Positions 1 through 5,732 of a DNA stretch of 5,732 bases are shown one piece after another. The stretch lies in NCBI GenBank assembly GCA_013151365.1, contig JAADIK010000184.1, positions 1 to 5,732 of the forward strand, in the 5' to 3' direction. The translations under genes were made by a program, and so were the position numbers. The stretch's first letter is position 1; the number at the start of each line of letters is the position of its first letter. Under the pieces are notes generated by a model that saw only the letters and a list, made by a program, of their open reading frames with translations, was not told the origin of the DNA and ran no database searches. Origin of the DNA: Deltaproteobacteria bacterium (GTDB taxonomy: Bacteria > Desulfobacterota > Desulfobulbia > Desulfobulbales > Desulfobulbaceae).

Positions 1-80
1 TGGCAACTCCTTGATATCACACCAGGATAATCAACCTCGTTGCCGCCTTGCATCTGCACCGTTCTCGAACGCTCACGGAT

Positions 81-124
81 TCAGGTCTCTGAGCAGCCCC
101 ATCACGCCTATCACCTGATTTTTT
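81..124 (+). terminator. Weak possible intrinsic terminator of an upstream gene
   Basis: A 6-bp inverted repeat (TCAGGT at 81-86, ACCTGA at 113-118) is followed directly by a T run at 119-124. The 26-nt loop is long and the stem is short, so this is only a candidate end for a gene lying left of the window. The rest of 1-125 shows no convincing coding region on either strand. On the minus strand an AAGGAG at 9-14 could be the ribosome binding site of a divergent gene starting outside the window. Confidence 0.2.
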
Positions 125-125
125 C

Positions 126-152
126 TTGACATTTGTTACCGGCTTATATTAG
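126..152 (+). promoter_or_regulatory. Probable sigma70-type promoter of the riboswitch operon
   Basis: A perfect -35 hexamer TTGACA lies at 126-131. The best correctly spaced -10 is TATTAG at 147-152 (15-bp spacer). TATATT at 145-150 fits the consensus better but leaves only a 13-bp spacer. Transcription would begin near 158-165, just before the aptamer P1 strand at 166, and this agreement is the main support. A small inverted repeat (ATCAG at 155-159, CTGAT at 161-165) covers the expected start site; its meaning is unknown. Confidence 0.6.
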
Positions 153-165
153 AAATCAGGCTGAT

Positions 166-358
166 CGTTCAGGTGCTCGTAACAGAGCCTAACAGGGAAC
201 CCCGTGTAAATCGGGGACGGGCCCGCCGCTGTGACCCCTCCTTTTTCCGGTCGTTCAGGGAAAAGGAACTCTTTCAGCCTGTAGTACAAACCACTGTTCC
301 GATTAAGGGATGGGAAGGTTGCTGAAAGGGAGGGGGAGTCAGAAGACCTGCCTGAACG
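166..358 (+). promoter_or_regulatory. Cobalamin (B12) riboswitch aptamer
   Basis: The conserved B12-box core GCCCGCCGCTGTGACC lies at 221-236, and the 3' signature AGTCAGAAGACCTGCC at 337-352. Both are hallmarks of cobalamin riboswitches. P1 is a perfect 8-bp helix (166-173 with 351-358). Further visible helices are 200-204 with 212-216, 240-248 with 258-266 (one G-U pair), and 271-278 with 321-328. Established biology is that adenosyl- or other cobalamin binding lowers expression of B12 uptake, B12 synthesis, or B12-independent isozyme genes. The ATG-led frame that begins at 385 in the leader is not considered a real start. The aptamer is the main evidence that the downstream transporter handles corrinoids. 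Confidence 0.95.
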
Positions 359-413
359 TATATAAGTCGTAACCCTCGTGGACAGTGGGTACGTCTGTCA
401 TGATCTTACGGAT

Positions 414-469
414 AAAAAAGGGACATCCAGGATCGATTAATTTCGGTCCGGGGATGTCCCTTTTTTTTT
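414..469 (+). terminator. Riboswitch expression-platform intrinsic terminator
   Basis: The stem GGGACATCC (420-428) pairs perfectly with GGATGTCCC (452-460). It continues after a small internal loop as an inner helix (430-435 with 444-449, one G-U), and nine T residues follow at 461-469. Six A residues at 414-419 can extend the stem into the T run. It lies between the aptamer and the first start codon, so it is most likely the ligand-controlled terminator. I could not define a convincing antiterminator by eye. Confidence 0.9.
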
Positions 470-522
470 GCGCGTTTTTTGCGCGCAAAGCAAGGGCCGG
501 AAATAGGAAAAGACGGAAGAAA

Positions 523-1287
523 ATGATGACCCTGGCATTCCCCATAGAAACCTTTTATATCGCGGCCCTGATCTACGGGACAGCCCTCCTCTGCTCCCTG
601 TTGCGGCTCGAACGGTTCGCCGTCCGGTTACTGGCGGCGGCGTTTGCGGTCAACATGATCTCCGAGCTCGGCGGCCGCTATCTTATCTGGCCGTATTGCA
701 ACATGTTTGCGGAACCGTTCTTCCTGCCCCTGGCCCTGGCCGCCATCGCCCTCATCCTGGTTATGCTCGAACGGCAACGGCAAGGTCTTTCCCTGGTCCC
801 CCTGATCGTCCTGTTTGCGGGCCTGGCCATCTTTTTTTCAGAAGGGTATTACCCGCCCTTTACCCTCATGTCCAAGAGCATCTATGCGCACCTCTTCCAC
901 CTTTTCGTGTTTATCGCCCACGGCCTGCTCATTGCCGGGGCCTATCTTGCGCTCCTCGCCGTTTACGGGAAGAGGAGGGACGAGATGCCGTACCGGCTCA
1001 TCATCTGGGGCTTTGCCTTTCTGTGTACGGCCGGCCTGTTCGGCATGGTCTGGAGCTATATGGAGCGGGCGGACGTGGTTTCGTGGAATCATTATTATTT
1101 TCACTCCATCGCCATCTGGTTTTACTACGTGGGTTTTCTCCATCTCCACCTGACCAGGGGATGGGGGCAAAAGAGAAAGGCGTGGGTCCTCCTGGGCGGG
1201 GTCATATTATCGTTTGATTATCTCCCGCAGATCGGCGGGATACATGGTCCGGGGGTCCTGGATGCCAGGCTCTATCAACTGTATTAG
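523..1287 (+). CDS. Divergent CcsA/CcmC-like cytochrome c assembly (haem-handling) membrane protein
   Basis: The 254-residue protein is mostly hydrophobic with about seven or eight membrane segments. It resembles the CcsA/CcmC family, which presents haem for attachment to c-type cytochromes. His123, His126 and His133 sit in or beside the helix that carries the first periplasmic haem-ligand histidine in the family. The C-terminal GIHGPG (239-244, His241) matches the second ligand region. The tryptophan-rich WWD segment is degenerate: around Trp177-Trp188 one sees WSYMERADVVSW rather than the usual W-rich motif ending in WDPKE. The start at 523 follows GGAAG (515-519); ATG 526 has better spacing. 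The frame stays open back into the terminator, but an upstream start there is unlikely. It is the first gene after the riboswitch and overlaps the ResB-like gene. A specialised role in tetrapyrrole or corrinoid handling is inferred, not shown. Confidence 0.75.
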   Translation: MMTLAFPIETFYIAALIYGTALLCSLLRLERFAVRLLAAAFAVNMISELGGRYLIWPYCNMFAEPFFLPLALAAIALILVMLERQRQGLSLVPLIVLFAGLAIFFSEGYYPPFTLMSKSIYAHLFHLFVFIAHGLLIAGAYLALLAVYGKRRDEMPYRLIIWGFAFLCTAGLFGMVWSYMERADVVSWNHYYFHSIAIWFYYVGFLHLHLTRGWGQKRKAWVLLGGVILSFDYLPQIGGIHGPGVLDARLYQLY

Positions 1288-2116
1288 GAGATCCTGGAGA
1301 TTGCTGGGCGACGCCAGGCTTTCGCTCTGGCTGATCTATGCCCTGTTTGCGGATATCCTGGTCGGCTCCATGATTATGCAACGGTATCCCGAGCTCTTTT
1401 ATCCCCTGCAGGACCGGTTCCTCCAGCAGTGGCTGCTCTCCTACGGCGCGGGTAATCCGCGTCTTACCTGGTGGTTTTTCGTTGCCTTGCTGCTCCTGTC
1501 GGCGCTGGCGCTCACCACCGCCGTTTGCGGCACGGACCGGGCCGTTGCCGTCGTTGCCCGGTTCAGCAGGGACGACATCCGGGGATCATTCCTGAGATTG
1601 GCCCCCACCGTTGTCCATGTCGGTTTTCTCCTGCTCCTCGCGGGTCAGCTGGTCAGTCACACGCTCGGGGTCAATTCGCACGGCAACATCCTGGCCGTGG
1701 GCGGGGCGGTCAGGGCGCCGGGTTCGGGGATCAAGGTAGTCCTGCGGGACCTGAAGGTCGATTTTTTCGGCCGGGACACCCGTTTCCTGGGCATGGCCGG
1801 CAAGGTCCGGGATTGTACCGGAACCCTGGCCATCGTCGACCGGAGCGGCATCCATCGCCGGAGGATTTCGATCAACCGGCCCGTCCGCTACCGGGGCTGG
1901 AGTTTTTTTATCGCCGATTTCTACCCCAAAACCAGGGGCGCAAAAAAGCCCCCCTTTATTAACCTGATTATCAGGAAAGATCCCGGAACCGGGTTGCTGG
2001 CGGCCGGAGCCATTGTCTTCGGCCTGGGCCTGGTCATGTATCTCCTGCTGGCGGCCCGGACCCGAAGCGGCTGCGCCCCGGCCGGGATGTCCATGAACAG
2101 TAACAACAATTTTTGA
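1262..2116 (+). CDS. ResB-like cytochrome c biogenesis protein
   Basis: The 284-residue protein has the ResB/Ccs1 plan. There are hydrophobic helices at about 20-38, 70-88 and 114-132, a periplasmic domain at about 135-240, and a last helix at about 243-264. His119 in the third helix matches the conserved ResB histidine, and INRPVRYRGWSFF (204-216) matches the family's conserved periplasmic segment. In System II, ResB and CcsA form the haem-delivering cytochrome c synthase, so adjacency to the CcsA-like gene supports both calls. The protein is short for ResB, which often exceeds 400 residues. The start is uncertain. ATG 1262 (after a GGGGGT stretch) overlaps the upstream gene by 26 nt. TTG 1301 has AGGAG 10 nt upstream. 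ATG 1244 and 1214 are further options. ATG 1262 is preferred because it keeps the RRSWRLLGDARLSLW segment usual at ResB N-termini. Confidence 0.75.
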   Translation: MPGSINCIRRSWRLLGDARLSLWLIYALFADILVGSMIMQRYPELFYPLQDRFLQQWLLSYGAGNPRLTWWFFVALLLLSALALTTAVCGTDRAVAVVARFSRDDIRGSFLRLAPTVVHVGFLLLLAGQLVSHTLGVNSHGNILAVGGAVRAPGSGIKVVLRDLKVDFFGRDTRFLGMAGKVRDCTGTLAIVDRSGIHRRRISINRPVRYRGWSFFIADFYPKTRGAKKPPFINLIIRKDPGTGLLAAGAIVFGLGLVMYLLLAARTRSGCAPAGMSMNSNNNF

Positions 2117-2131
2117 CTGGAAAAGACGAAC

Positions 2132-3286
2132 ATGAAACACGCCGGCTTCAATATCGCCCTGGTCTTGATCTTTATCACGGTATCCCTCGGCCTGTTGTCA
2201 GGATGCGGCAACAAGGTGGAGTTCGAGCAATTTGGCGGCTTCAGCGTCAAATATCTCGACAACGGCTGCAAGGAAGTGACGGACGGCATCGGCCGCAAGC
2301 TCCTGCTGGCCCCGTGGGGTTACCGGGTCCGGGGAAAATATGCCAAAGCATATGCCAAGGCGAATATCATCCGGATCCCCGTGAAAAAGGTGGTGGTCTA
2401 TTCCACCTACAATGCCGCCCTGATCAAGGTCCTGGGCCATGTCGACTCCATTGACGGCGTCGTTACCAAAAAGGAAGACTGGTACATCCCGGAGATCAGG
2501 AAGGGGATCGACCGGGGCCGGATTGTCTATCTCGGCCAATCGACCTCGATTGACTACGAGAGATTAAAGCGTCTTAAGCCGGACGTGGTCTTTACCTGGG
2601 ACGAGGGGATCGTGCCCAAGCTCGAAGAGCTGTCCATCCCGTGTGTGGTGACCTCCACCAGGATCGCCAAGGACCTGAGCGCTCATATAAATTTTATTCG
2701 CTTTATCTCGGCCTTTTACGGCGATGAGCAGCAGGCGAAGGCCTTTGCCGCGTCACAGTTCGAGCAGATTAAAAAGATATCGGCCCGGCTCCGGCGCGCC
2801 GGGAAAAAGCCGACGGTCATCTGGGGGGATATCTATGCCCGGAAAGTCCAGGTGGAACCCGGCAATTCATGGGCCGGGCAGATGGTCGGCGATGCGGGCG
2901 GGGACTATCTATTCCGCAACCTTGAAGGCAGTACCTGAATGCGGGTCACACTGGAAAAGTTTTTTTCCAGAGCCAAGGACGCGGATATTCTCATTACCTA
3001 CCGGGGGCCGGAGAGCGGTATCACCTCGAAGGCCAGGCTGCGCCGATCAAGCCGGCTGCTCCAGACCGTGGACATCAAGCCGATGAATCAGGGGCGGATC
3101 TACTTTACCGGGCACCGGCTGTACCAGTCCGCGGATACCGCGGGGATTGTTGCCGAACTGGCGGCGATTTTTCATCCGCAGCTTTTTCCGGCCGGGCAGA
3201 AACCGGAATATTTCTTTGAGCTGCCGGATAATGATCCGGGGCCGGCCGCCGGCAACAAGATCCAGAGTTTACAGGAGAATTATTGA
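2132..3286 (+). CDS. ABC importer substrate-binding lipoprotein (BtuF/FecB type) with an in-frame TGA, candidate selenoprotein
   Basis: The N-terminus is a lipoprotein signal with lipobox LSGC (Cys25). A class III periplasmic binding fold follows. The N-lobe starts at about IPVKKVVVYSTYNAALIKVLG (82-102) and includes IDYERLKRLKPDVVF (140-154). A linking helix spans about 184-225. The C-lobe starts at PTVIWGDIY (227-235) and includes GNSWAGQMVGDAGGDYLF (244-261). A single TGA at 2936-2938 (codon 269) interrupts the frame. The same frame continues for 115 codons (RVTLEKFFSRAKDADILITY onward, ending near HPQLFP), supplying the rest of the C-lobe. Read through, the protein is 384 residues, a plausible family length. 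A SECIS-like hairpin follows the TGA. If TGA is a true stop, the products are 2132-2938 and 2939-3286 (TGAATG junction), and neither would be a complete binding protein. Position before the permease and ATPase, and under the B12 riboswitch, suggests corrinoid binding. Confidence 0.8.
2951..2970 (+). promoter_or_regulatory. SECIS-like hairpin downstream of the in-frame TGA
   Basis: CTGGAAAA (2951-2958) and TTTTCCAG (2963-2970) form a perfect 8-bp stem with loop GTTT (2959-2962). The loop begins 20 nt after the TGA; in E. coli fdhF the corresponding gap is about 18 nt. Known bacterial SECIS loops have G in the first one or two positions followed by U, as here. The stem is within the coding frame (LEKFFSR), as bacterial SECIS elements are. 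No clear bulged U or lower stem was found, and the T-rich arm may partly reflect codon use. Confidence 0.45.
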
Positions 3287-4299
3287 TCGTGAAAACTAAA
3301 AGATACCAGGGCCTTTTCCTCTTATTCCTGGTGATATTGTTCATTACCTTTGTCCTGAATGTCAGCATCGGTTCGGTCCGGATACCTTTTTTCGAGACCT
3401 GCCGGATTCTCGGCCGGCACCTCACGGATTCGGTGGCAGGGGCGATCATCTGGAAGATCAGGCTGCCCCGGGTCCTCTCGACCTTGTTTTGCGGGGGATA
3501 CCTGGCCATAGGCGGCCTGCTGCTCCAGGTGTTTTTCCGCAACCCCATCGTCGGGCCTTTTATCCTCGGCATCTCCTCCGGCGCCACGTTGATGGTGGCC
3601 CTGGTCATGCTGGCGGGCCTGAGTGTCGGCCTCCTCAGCATTCATCCTTTTTTCTTGAGCCTGGCGGCATTTTCCGGAGCCCTGGCGGTGATGGTCGTCA
3701 TCCTGCTGGTGGCGTCCAGGGTGAAAAATGTCATTACCCTGCTGATTATCGGCTTGATGACGGGGTACGTCTGTCATGCCGTAACCAGCATCCTTATCGC
3801 CTTTGCCGAGAAGGAAAAAGTCAAGGGATTCGTCCTCTGGCAGATGGGCAGCTTTTCCGGTTTTTCCTGGCAGGAATTTTACCTGGTGCTCCTGCTCGGG
3901 CTGCCCCTGGTGATCGGCGCCTATCTCATGAGCAAACAGCTGAACGCCTTTCTCCTGGGAGAGGATTACGCCAAGAGCATGGGGGTCAACATCAAGGTCT
4001 TCCGGTTCCTGATCGTGATCTTCTCCAGCGCCCTTGCCGGTCTGGTGACCGCCTTTGCCGGGCCGGTCGCTTTCATCGGCCTGGCGGTCCCGCACATGGC
4101 GAGACTCACGTTCGGGACCTCCGATAACAAACTGCTTATCCCGGCGGTCGTCCTCTTCGGCGCGGTCGTGACCGCCCTCTGCGACCTGGTGGCGAGGACC
4201 ATGTTCTCGCCGGTGGAACTGCCGATAAGCGCCATCACCTCTTTCATCGGCGCTCCCATCGTCATCGCTCTCCTGCTCAAGAGGAGGGTGGCGATATGA
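3283..4299 (+). CDS. FecCD/BtuC-family ABC transporter permease
   Basis: The 338-residue, highly hydrophobic protein has about ten predicted membrane helices, the usual size for this family. Family motifs are in order: RLPRVL (60-65), QVFFRNPIVGPFILGISSGA (82-101), GEDYAKSMGV (226-235, the region contacting the ATPase), GPVAFIGLAVPHMAR (260-274), and ELPISAITSFIGAPIVIALL (312-331). It should form the inner-membrane dimer that moves the bound corrinoid, or another metal-chelate ligand, into the cytoplasm. The start is non-ATG. TTG 3283 overlaps the binding-protein stop (TTGA) and has AGGAG (3273-3277) 5 nt upstream; GTG 3289 is 11 nt from the same site. Its stop overlaps the ATPase start by 4 nt (ATGA), implying translational coupling. 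Confidence 0.95.
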   Translation: MIVKTKRYQGLFLLFLVILFITFVLNVSIGSVRIPFFETCRILGRHLTDSVAGAIIWKIRLPRVLSTLFCGGYLAIGGLLLQVFFRNPIVGPFILGISSGATLMVALVMLAGLSVGLLSIHPFFLSLAAFSGALAVMVVILLVASRVKNVITLLIIGLMTGYVCHAVTSILIAFAEKEKVKGFVLWQMGSFSGFSWQEFYLVLLLGLPLVIGAYLMSKQLNAFLLGEDYAKSMGVNIKVFRFLIVIFSSALAGLVTAFAGPVAFIGLAVPHMARLTFGTSDNKLLIPAVVLFGAVVTALCDLVARTMFSPVELPISAITSFIGAPIVIALLLKRRVAI

Positions 4300-5510
4300 C
4301 CGGGCCGAAGAACGCAAACGGACCGAAAAAGGTCATGGAAACCCGCGGGCTGGCAGTGGGATACGGGACCCGGACCGTGGTTGCCGATATCAACCAGGAG
4401 ATGCTGAAGGGACAACTTGTCTGCCTCCTCGGGCCGAACGGTTCCGGCAAGACCACGATCCTGAGGACCCTCGCCCGGCTCCTCGCTCCTTTAAAAGGGG
4501 CCATATATCTCGACAACCGTTTGCTCAACGACCTGACATCCCACGAACTGGCCCGTTCCCTGGCCGTGGTGCTGACCGGCCATATGTCGCCGGGCCTGGT
4601 CACCGCCTTTGACTTTGTCGCCATGGGCAGATACCCCCATACCGGTTTTCTCGGCCGCCTGTCCGAACACGACATCGGGAAGATCCGGGAGTCCCTGCAC
4701 CTGGTCAATGCCACCGGTATCGCGGACAGGTATTTCAATGAATTGAGCGACGGGGAGAAACAGAAGGTGCTCGTGGCCAGGGCCCTGGCCCAGGAACCCG
4801 AGGTCATCATCCTGGATGAACCGACGGTCCATCTCGATCTGAAGCACCGGCTCGAACTCATGGCCATCCTCAGTGATTTTTGCCGGAAAAAGGGCATTAC
4901 CGTCATCATCTCGCTGCACGATGTAGACCTGGCCCTCAAGCTCGCGGAGACCGTGGTGCTGGTCAAGGACGGGGCGATAATGGCCTGGGGCCCCCCGGAC
5001 AAGATACTGAACGGGGAGACGGTGGCGCGGTTATATGACCTTGATTGCGCCCGTTTCGACAGTCAGCTCGGGACGATCGAGCTGATCAACGGCAGGCACG
5101 GCAAAACGGCCTTCGTGGTAGCCGGCGGCGGCACCGGCACCCCGGTGTACCGCCTTCTTGCCAAGGGCGGCTTCGGGATCGTCACCGGGGTGATCCATGA
5201 AAATGATATTGATTTTTACATTTCCAGGTCTGTCGGGGCGACGGTAATCGGGGCCAAGCCGTTCCAAGATGTGCGGGACCGGACCCGGCTTGCGGCCATG
5301 GCCGCCCTGGAAAAGGCGGACCTGGTTATTGATGCGGGATTTCCGGTGGGCCCCGCCAACCGGTGCAATGTCGAATTATTGCTAAACGCCCTCGGGCAGG
5401 GAAGGCGGATCCTTACCTTGCGGGAAAAAGAAGAGGCCGCGGACCTGTTTGGCCCGGAGGCCGAAAAACTGATTTATTGCAAAGACTTGCAGAGAGACAT
5501 CGCGGTATGA
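4296..5510 (+). CDS. BtuD/FecE-type ABC ATPase with extra C-terminal domain
   Basis: Residues about 14-255 are a complete ABC ATPase. Visible motifs are Walker A GPNGSGKT (46-53), signature LSDGEKQK (150-157), Walker B VIILDEP (170-176), and the H-loop histidine His208 in SLHDVD. The usual Q-loop glutamine is absent from VVLTGHMSPG (91-100); from memory, some FecE-like ATPases have VVLT variants here along with LSDGE signatures, so the domain is probably active. Residues about 266-404 are additional. They open with a beta strand and glycine loop (FVVAGGGTGTP, 273-283) followed by alternating hydrophobic strands and helices, suggesting a Rossmann-like fold of unknown function. It does not look like the CbiZ amidohydrolase sometimes fused to B12 ATPases, though this is by eye. 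The 404-residue length compares with about 250-270 for ordinary BtuD/FecE. The start overlaps the permease stop by 4 nt. Confidence 0.93.
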   Translation: MTGPKNANGPKKVMETRGLAVGYGTRTVVADINQEMLKGQLVCLLGPNGSGKTTILRTLARLLAPLKGAIYLDNRLLNDLTSHELARSLAVVLTGHMSPGLVTAFDFVAMGRYPHTGFLGRLSEHDIGKIRESLHLVNATGIADRYFNELSDGEKQKVLVARALAQEPEVIILDEPTVHLDLKHRLELMAILSDFCRKKGITVIISLHDVDLALKLAETVVLVKDGAIMAWGPPDKILNGETVARLYDLDCARFDSQLGTIELINGRHGKTAFVVAGGGTGTPVYRLLAKGGFGIVTGVIHENDIDFYISRSVGATVIGAKPFQDVRDRTRLAAMAALEKADLVIDAGFPVGPANRCNVELLLNALGQGRRILTLREKEEAADLFGPEAEKLIYCKDLQRDIAV

Positions 5511-5554
5511 CGGGAGATGCGCACTCCTGGTCGTATCCGCTTGAAAGGAGGTGA
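5507..5554 (+). CDS. Very short ATGA-coupled ORF after the ATPase (doubtful)
   Basis: ATG 5507 overlaps the ATPase stop in an ATGA junction and opens 15 codons (MTGDAHSWSYPLERR) before TGA. It could be the remnant of a once-coupled downstream gene, or chance. No family is recognisable. Its end overlaps a consensus Shine-Dalgarno sequence at 5544-5553. Confidence 0.12.
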   Translation: MTGDAHSWSYPLERR

Positions 5555-5570
5555 GCGCGAAAAGATGTGA
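5544..5570 (+). promoter_or_regulatory. Consensus ribosome binding site leading to a start-stop pair
   Basis: AAAGGAGGTG (5544-5553) is a near-perfect match to the 16S rRNA 3' end. The ATG 11 nt later (5565-5567) is followed at once by TGA (5568-5570). The other frame opened by GTG 5551 runs 52 codons to TAA at 5707-5709 but matches nothing I recognise. The site suggests a gene started here, now broken or unusual. Confidence 0.4.
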
Positions 5571-5586
5571 GAGACGGCCCGGGAAA

Positions 5587-5627
5587 GGCAGGGTGGAAGA
5601 CCAGCCAAAGTCCAAGCCCACCCTGCC
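5587..5627 (+). terminator. Hairpin after the operon, possible terminator without U tract
   Basis: GGCAGGGTGG (5587-5596) pairs perfectly with CCACCCTGCC (5618-5627), giving a 10-bp GC-rich stem with a 21-nt loop. There is no T run afterwards, so it is not a classical intrinsic terminator. It could stabilise the operon mRNA 3' end or belong to another element. Confidence 0.35.
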
Positions 5628-5732
5628 GCCAGATATAAACCTAAGGGCCTGTAAGAAAATAACATGGGCAAGATTGCGCTCATATTTGGGTCAGATTTGG
5701 TTACGGTAATTGAGTAAAACCGCAGGCGTAGC
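5628..5732. other. Lower-GC non-coding tail, possible junction with unrelated DNA
   Basis: From about 5641 the sequence drops to roughly 43% GC (40 of 92 by hand count), whereas the operon is clearly GC-rich, and no convincing gene is visible. The stretch starting GGGCCTGTAAGAAAATAA (5645-5662) looks like it could be the end of an insertion sequence, but no partner inverted repeat or transposase lies in the window. Confidence 0.25.

Noticed and set aside
1..165. Possible tail of an upstream gene, tRNA or CRISPR repeat in the first 165 bases
   Set aside because: No sustained frame, cloverleaf or repeat unit could be found; only a weak hairpin and the promoter are visible.
385..522. Upstream ATG extending the CcsA-like gene by 46 codons
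   Set aside because: The added stretch lies over the riboswitch expression platform and terminator, has no good ribosome binding site, and encodes no family-like residues.
2936..2938. TGA read as tryptophan or glycine through a changed genetic code
   Set aside because: Three other genes in the operon end in TGA, there is no other in-frame TGA within them, and tryptophans elsewhere use TGG.
3322..4317. Long minus-strand frame opposite the permease
   Set aside because: Its translation is rich in Asp, Glu, His, Gln and Arg without any fold signature, as expected for the antisense of a hydrophobic GC-rich gene. The plus strand encodes a clear FecCD permease.
5664..5717. 17-residue peptide resembling a flavodoxin N-terminus (MGKIALIFGSD)
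   Set aside because: It stops after 17 codons, has only a weak ribosome binding site and lacks the rest of the phosphate-binding loop. The resemblance is too short to support a gene or pseudogene.

Overview
The window carries one rightward operon of five genes behind a cobalamin riboswitch. No gene was recognised on the minus strand. The genes are GC-rich and tightly packed, with overlaps or short gaps. The mix of a BtuF/BtuC/BtuD-type importer with System II (CcsA/ResB-like) cytochrome c biogenesis relatives suggests an anaerobic, cytochrome-rich bacterium such as a Desulfobacterota/deltaproteobacterial lineage. That placement is inference from gene content; there is no taxonomic marker.

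Layout: 1-125 holds no recognisable gene. A sigma70-like promoter (about 126-152) feeds a long leader with a cobalamin aptamer (166-358, closed by a perfect 8-bp P1) and a strong intrinsic terminator (414-469), a typical transcription-attenuation arrangement. Next come a CcsA/CcmC-like membrane protein (523-1287), a ResB-like membrane protein (1262-2116), a periplasmic substrate-binding lipoprotein (2132-3286), a FecCD/BtuC-type permease (3283-4299) and an ABC ATPase with an extra C-terminal domain of about 140 residues (4296-5510). After the operon, 5511-5732 has a very short ATGA-coupled ORF, a consensus Shine-Dalgarno sequence leading to a start-stop pair, a 10-bp hairpin, and lower-GC sequence to the window edge.

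The most interesting point is the substrate-binding protein. Its reading frame contains one in-frame TGA (2936-2938). The downstream half continues in the same frame and completes the C-terminal lobe of the fold. A perfect 8-bp hairpin with a GUUU loop starts 12 nt after the TGA, and its loop begins 20 nt after it. This resembles a bacterial SECIS element, so the gene may encode a selenocysteine-containing corrinoid-binding protein. A nonsense mutation, sequencing error or TGAATG split gene remain alternatives.

Together the genes look like a B12-repressed corrinoid or tetrapyrrole uptake system: lipoprotein capture, permease and ATPase for import, plus a divergent haem-handling/redox membrane pair of unknown role that is co-regulated with the importer.
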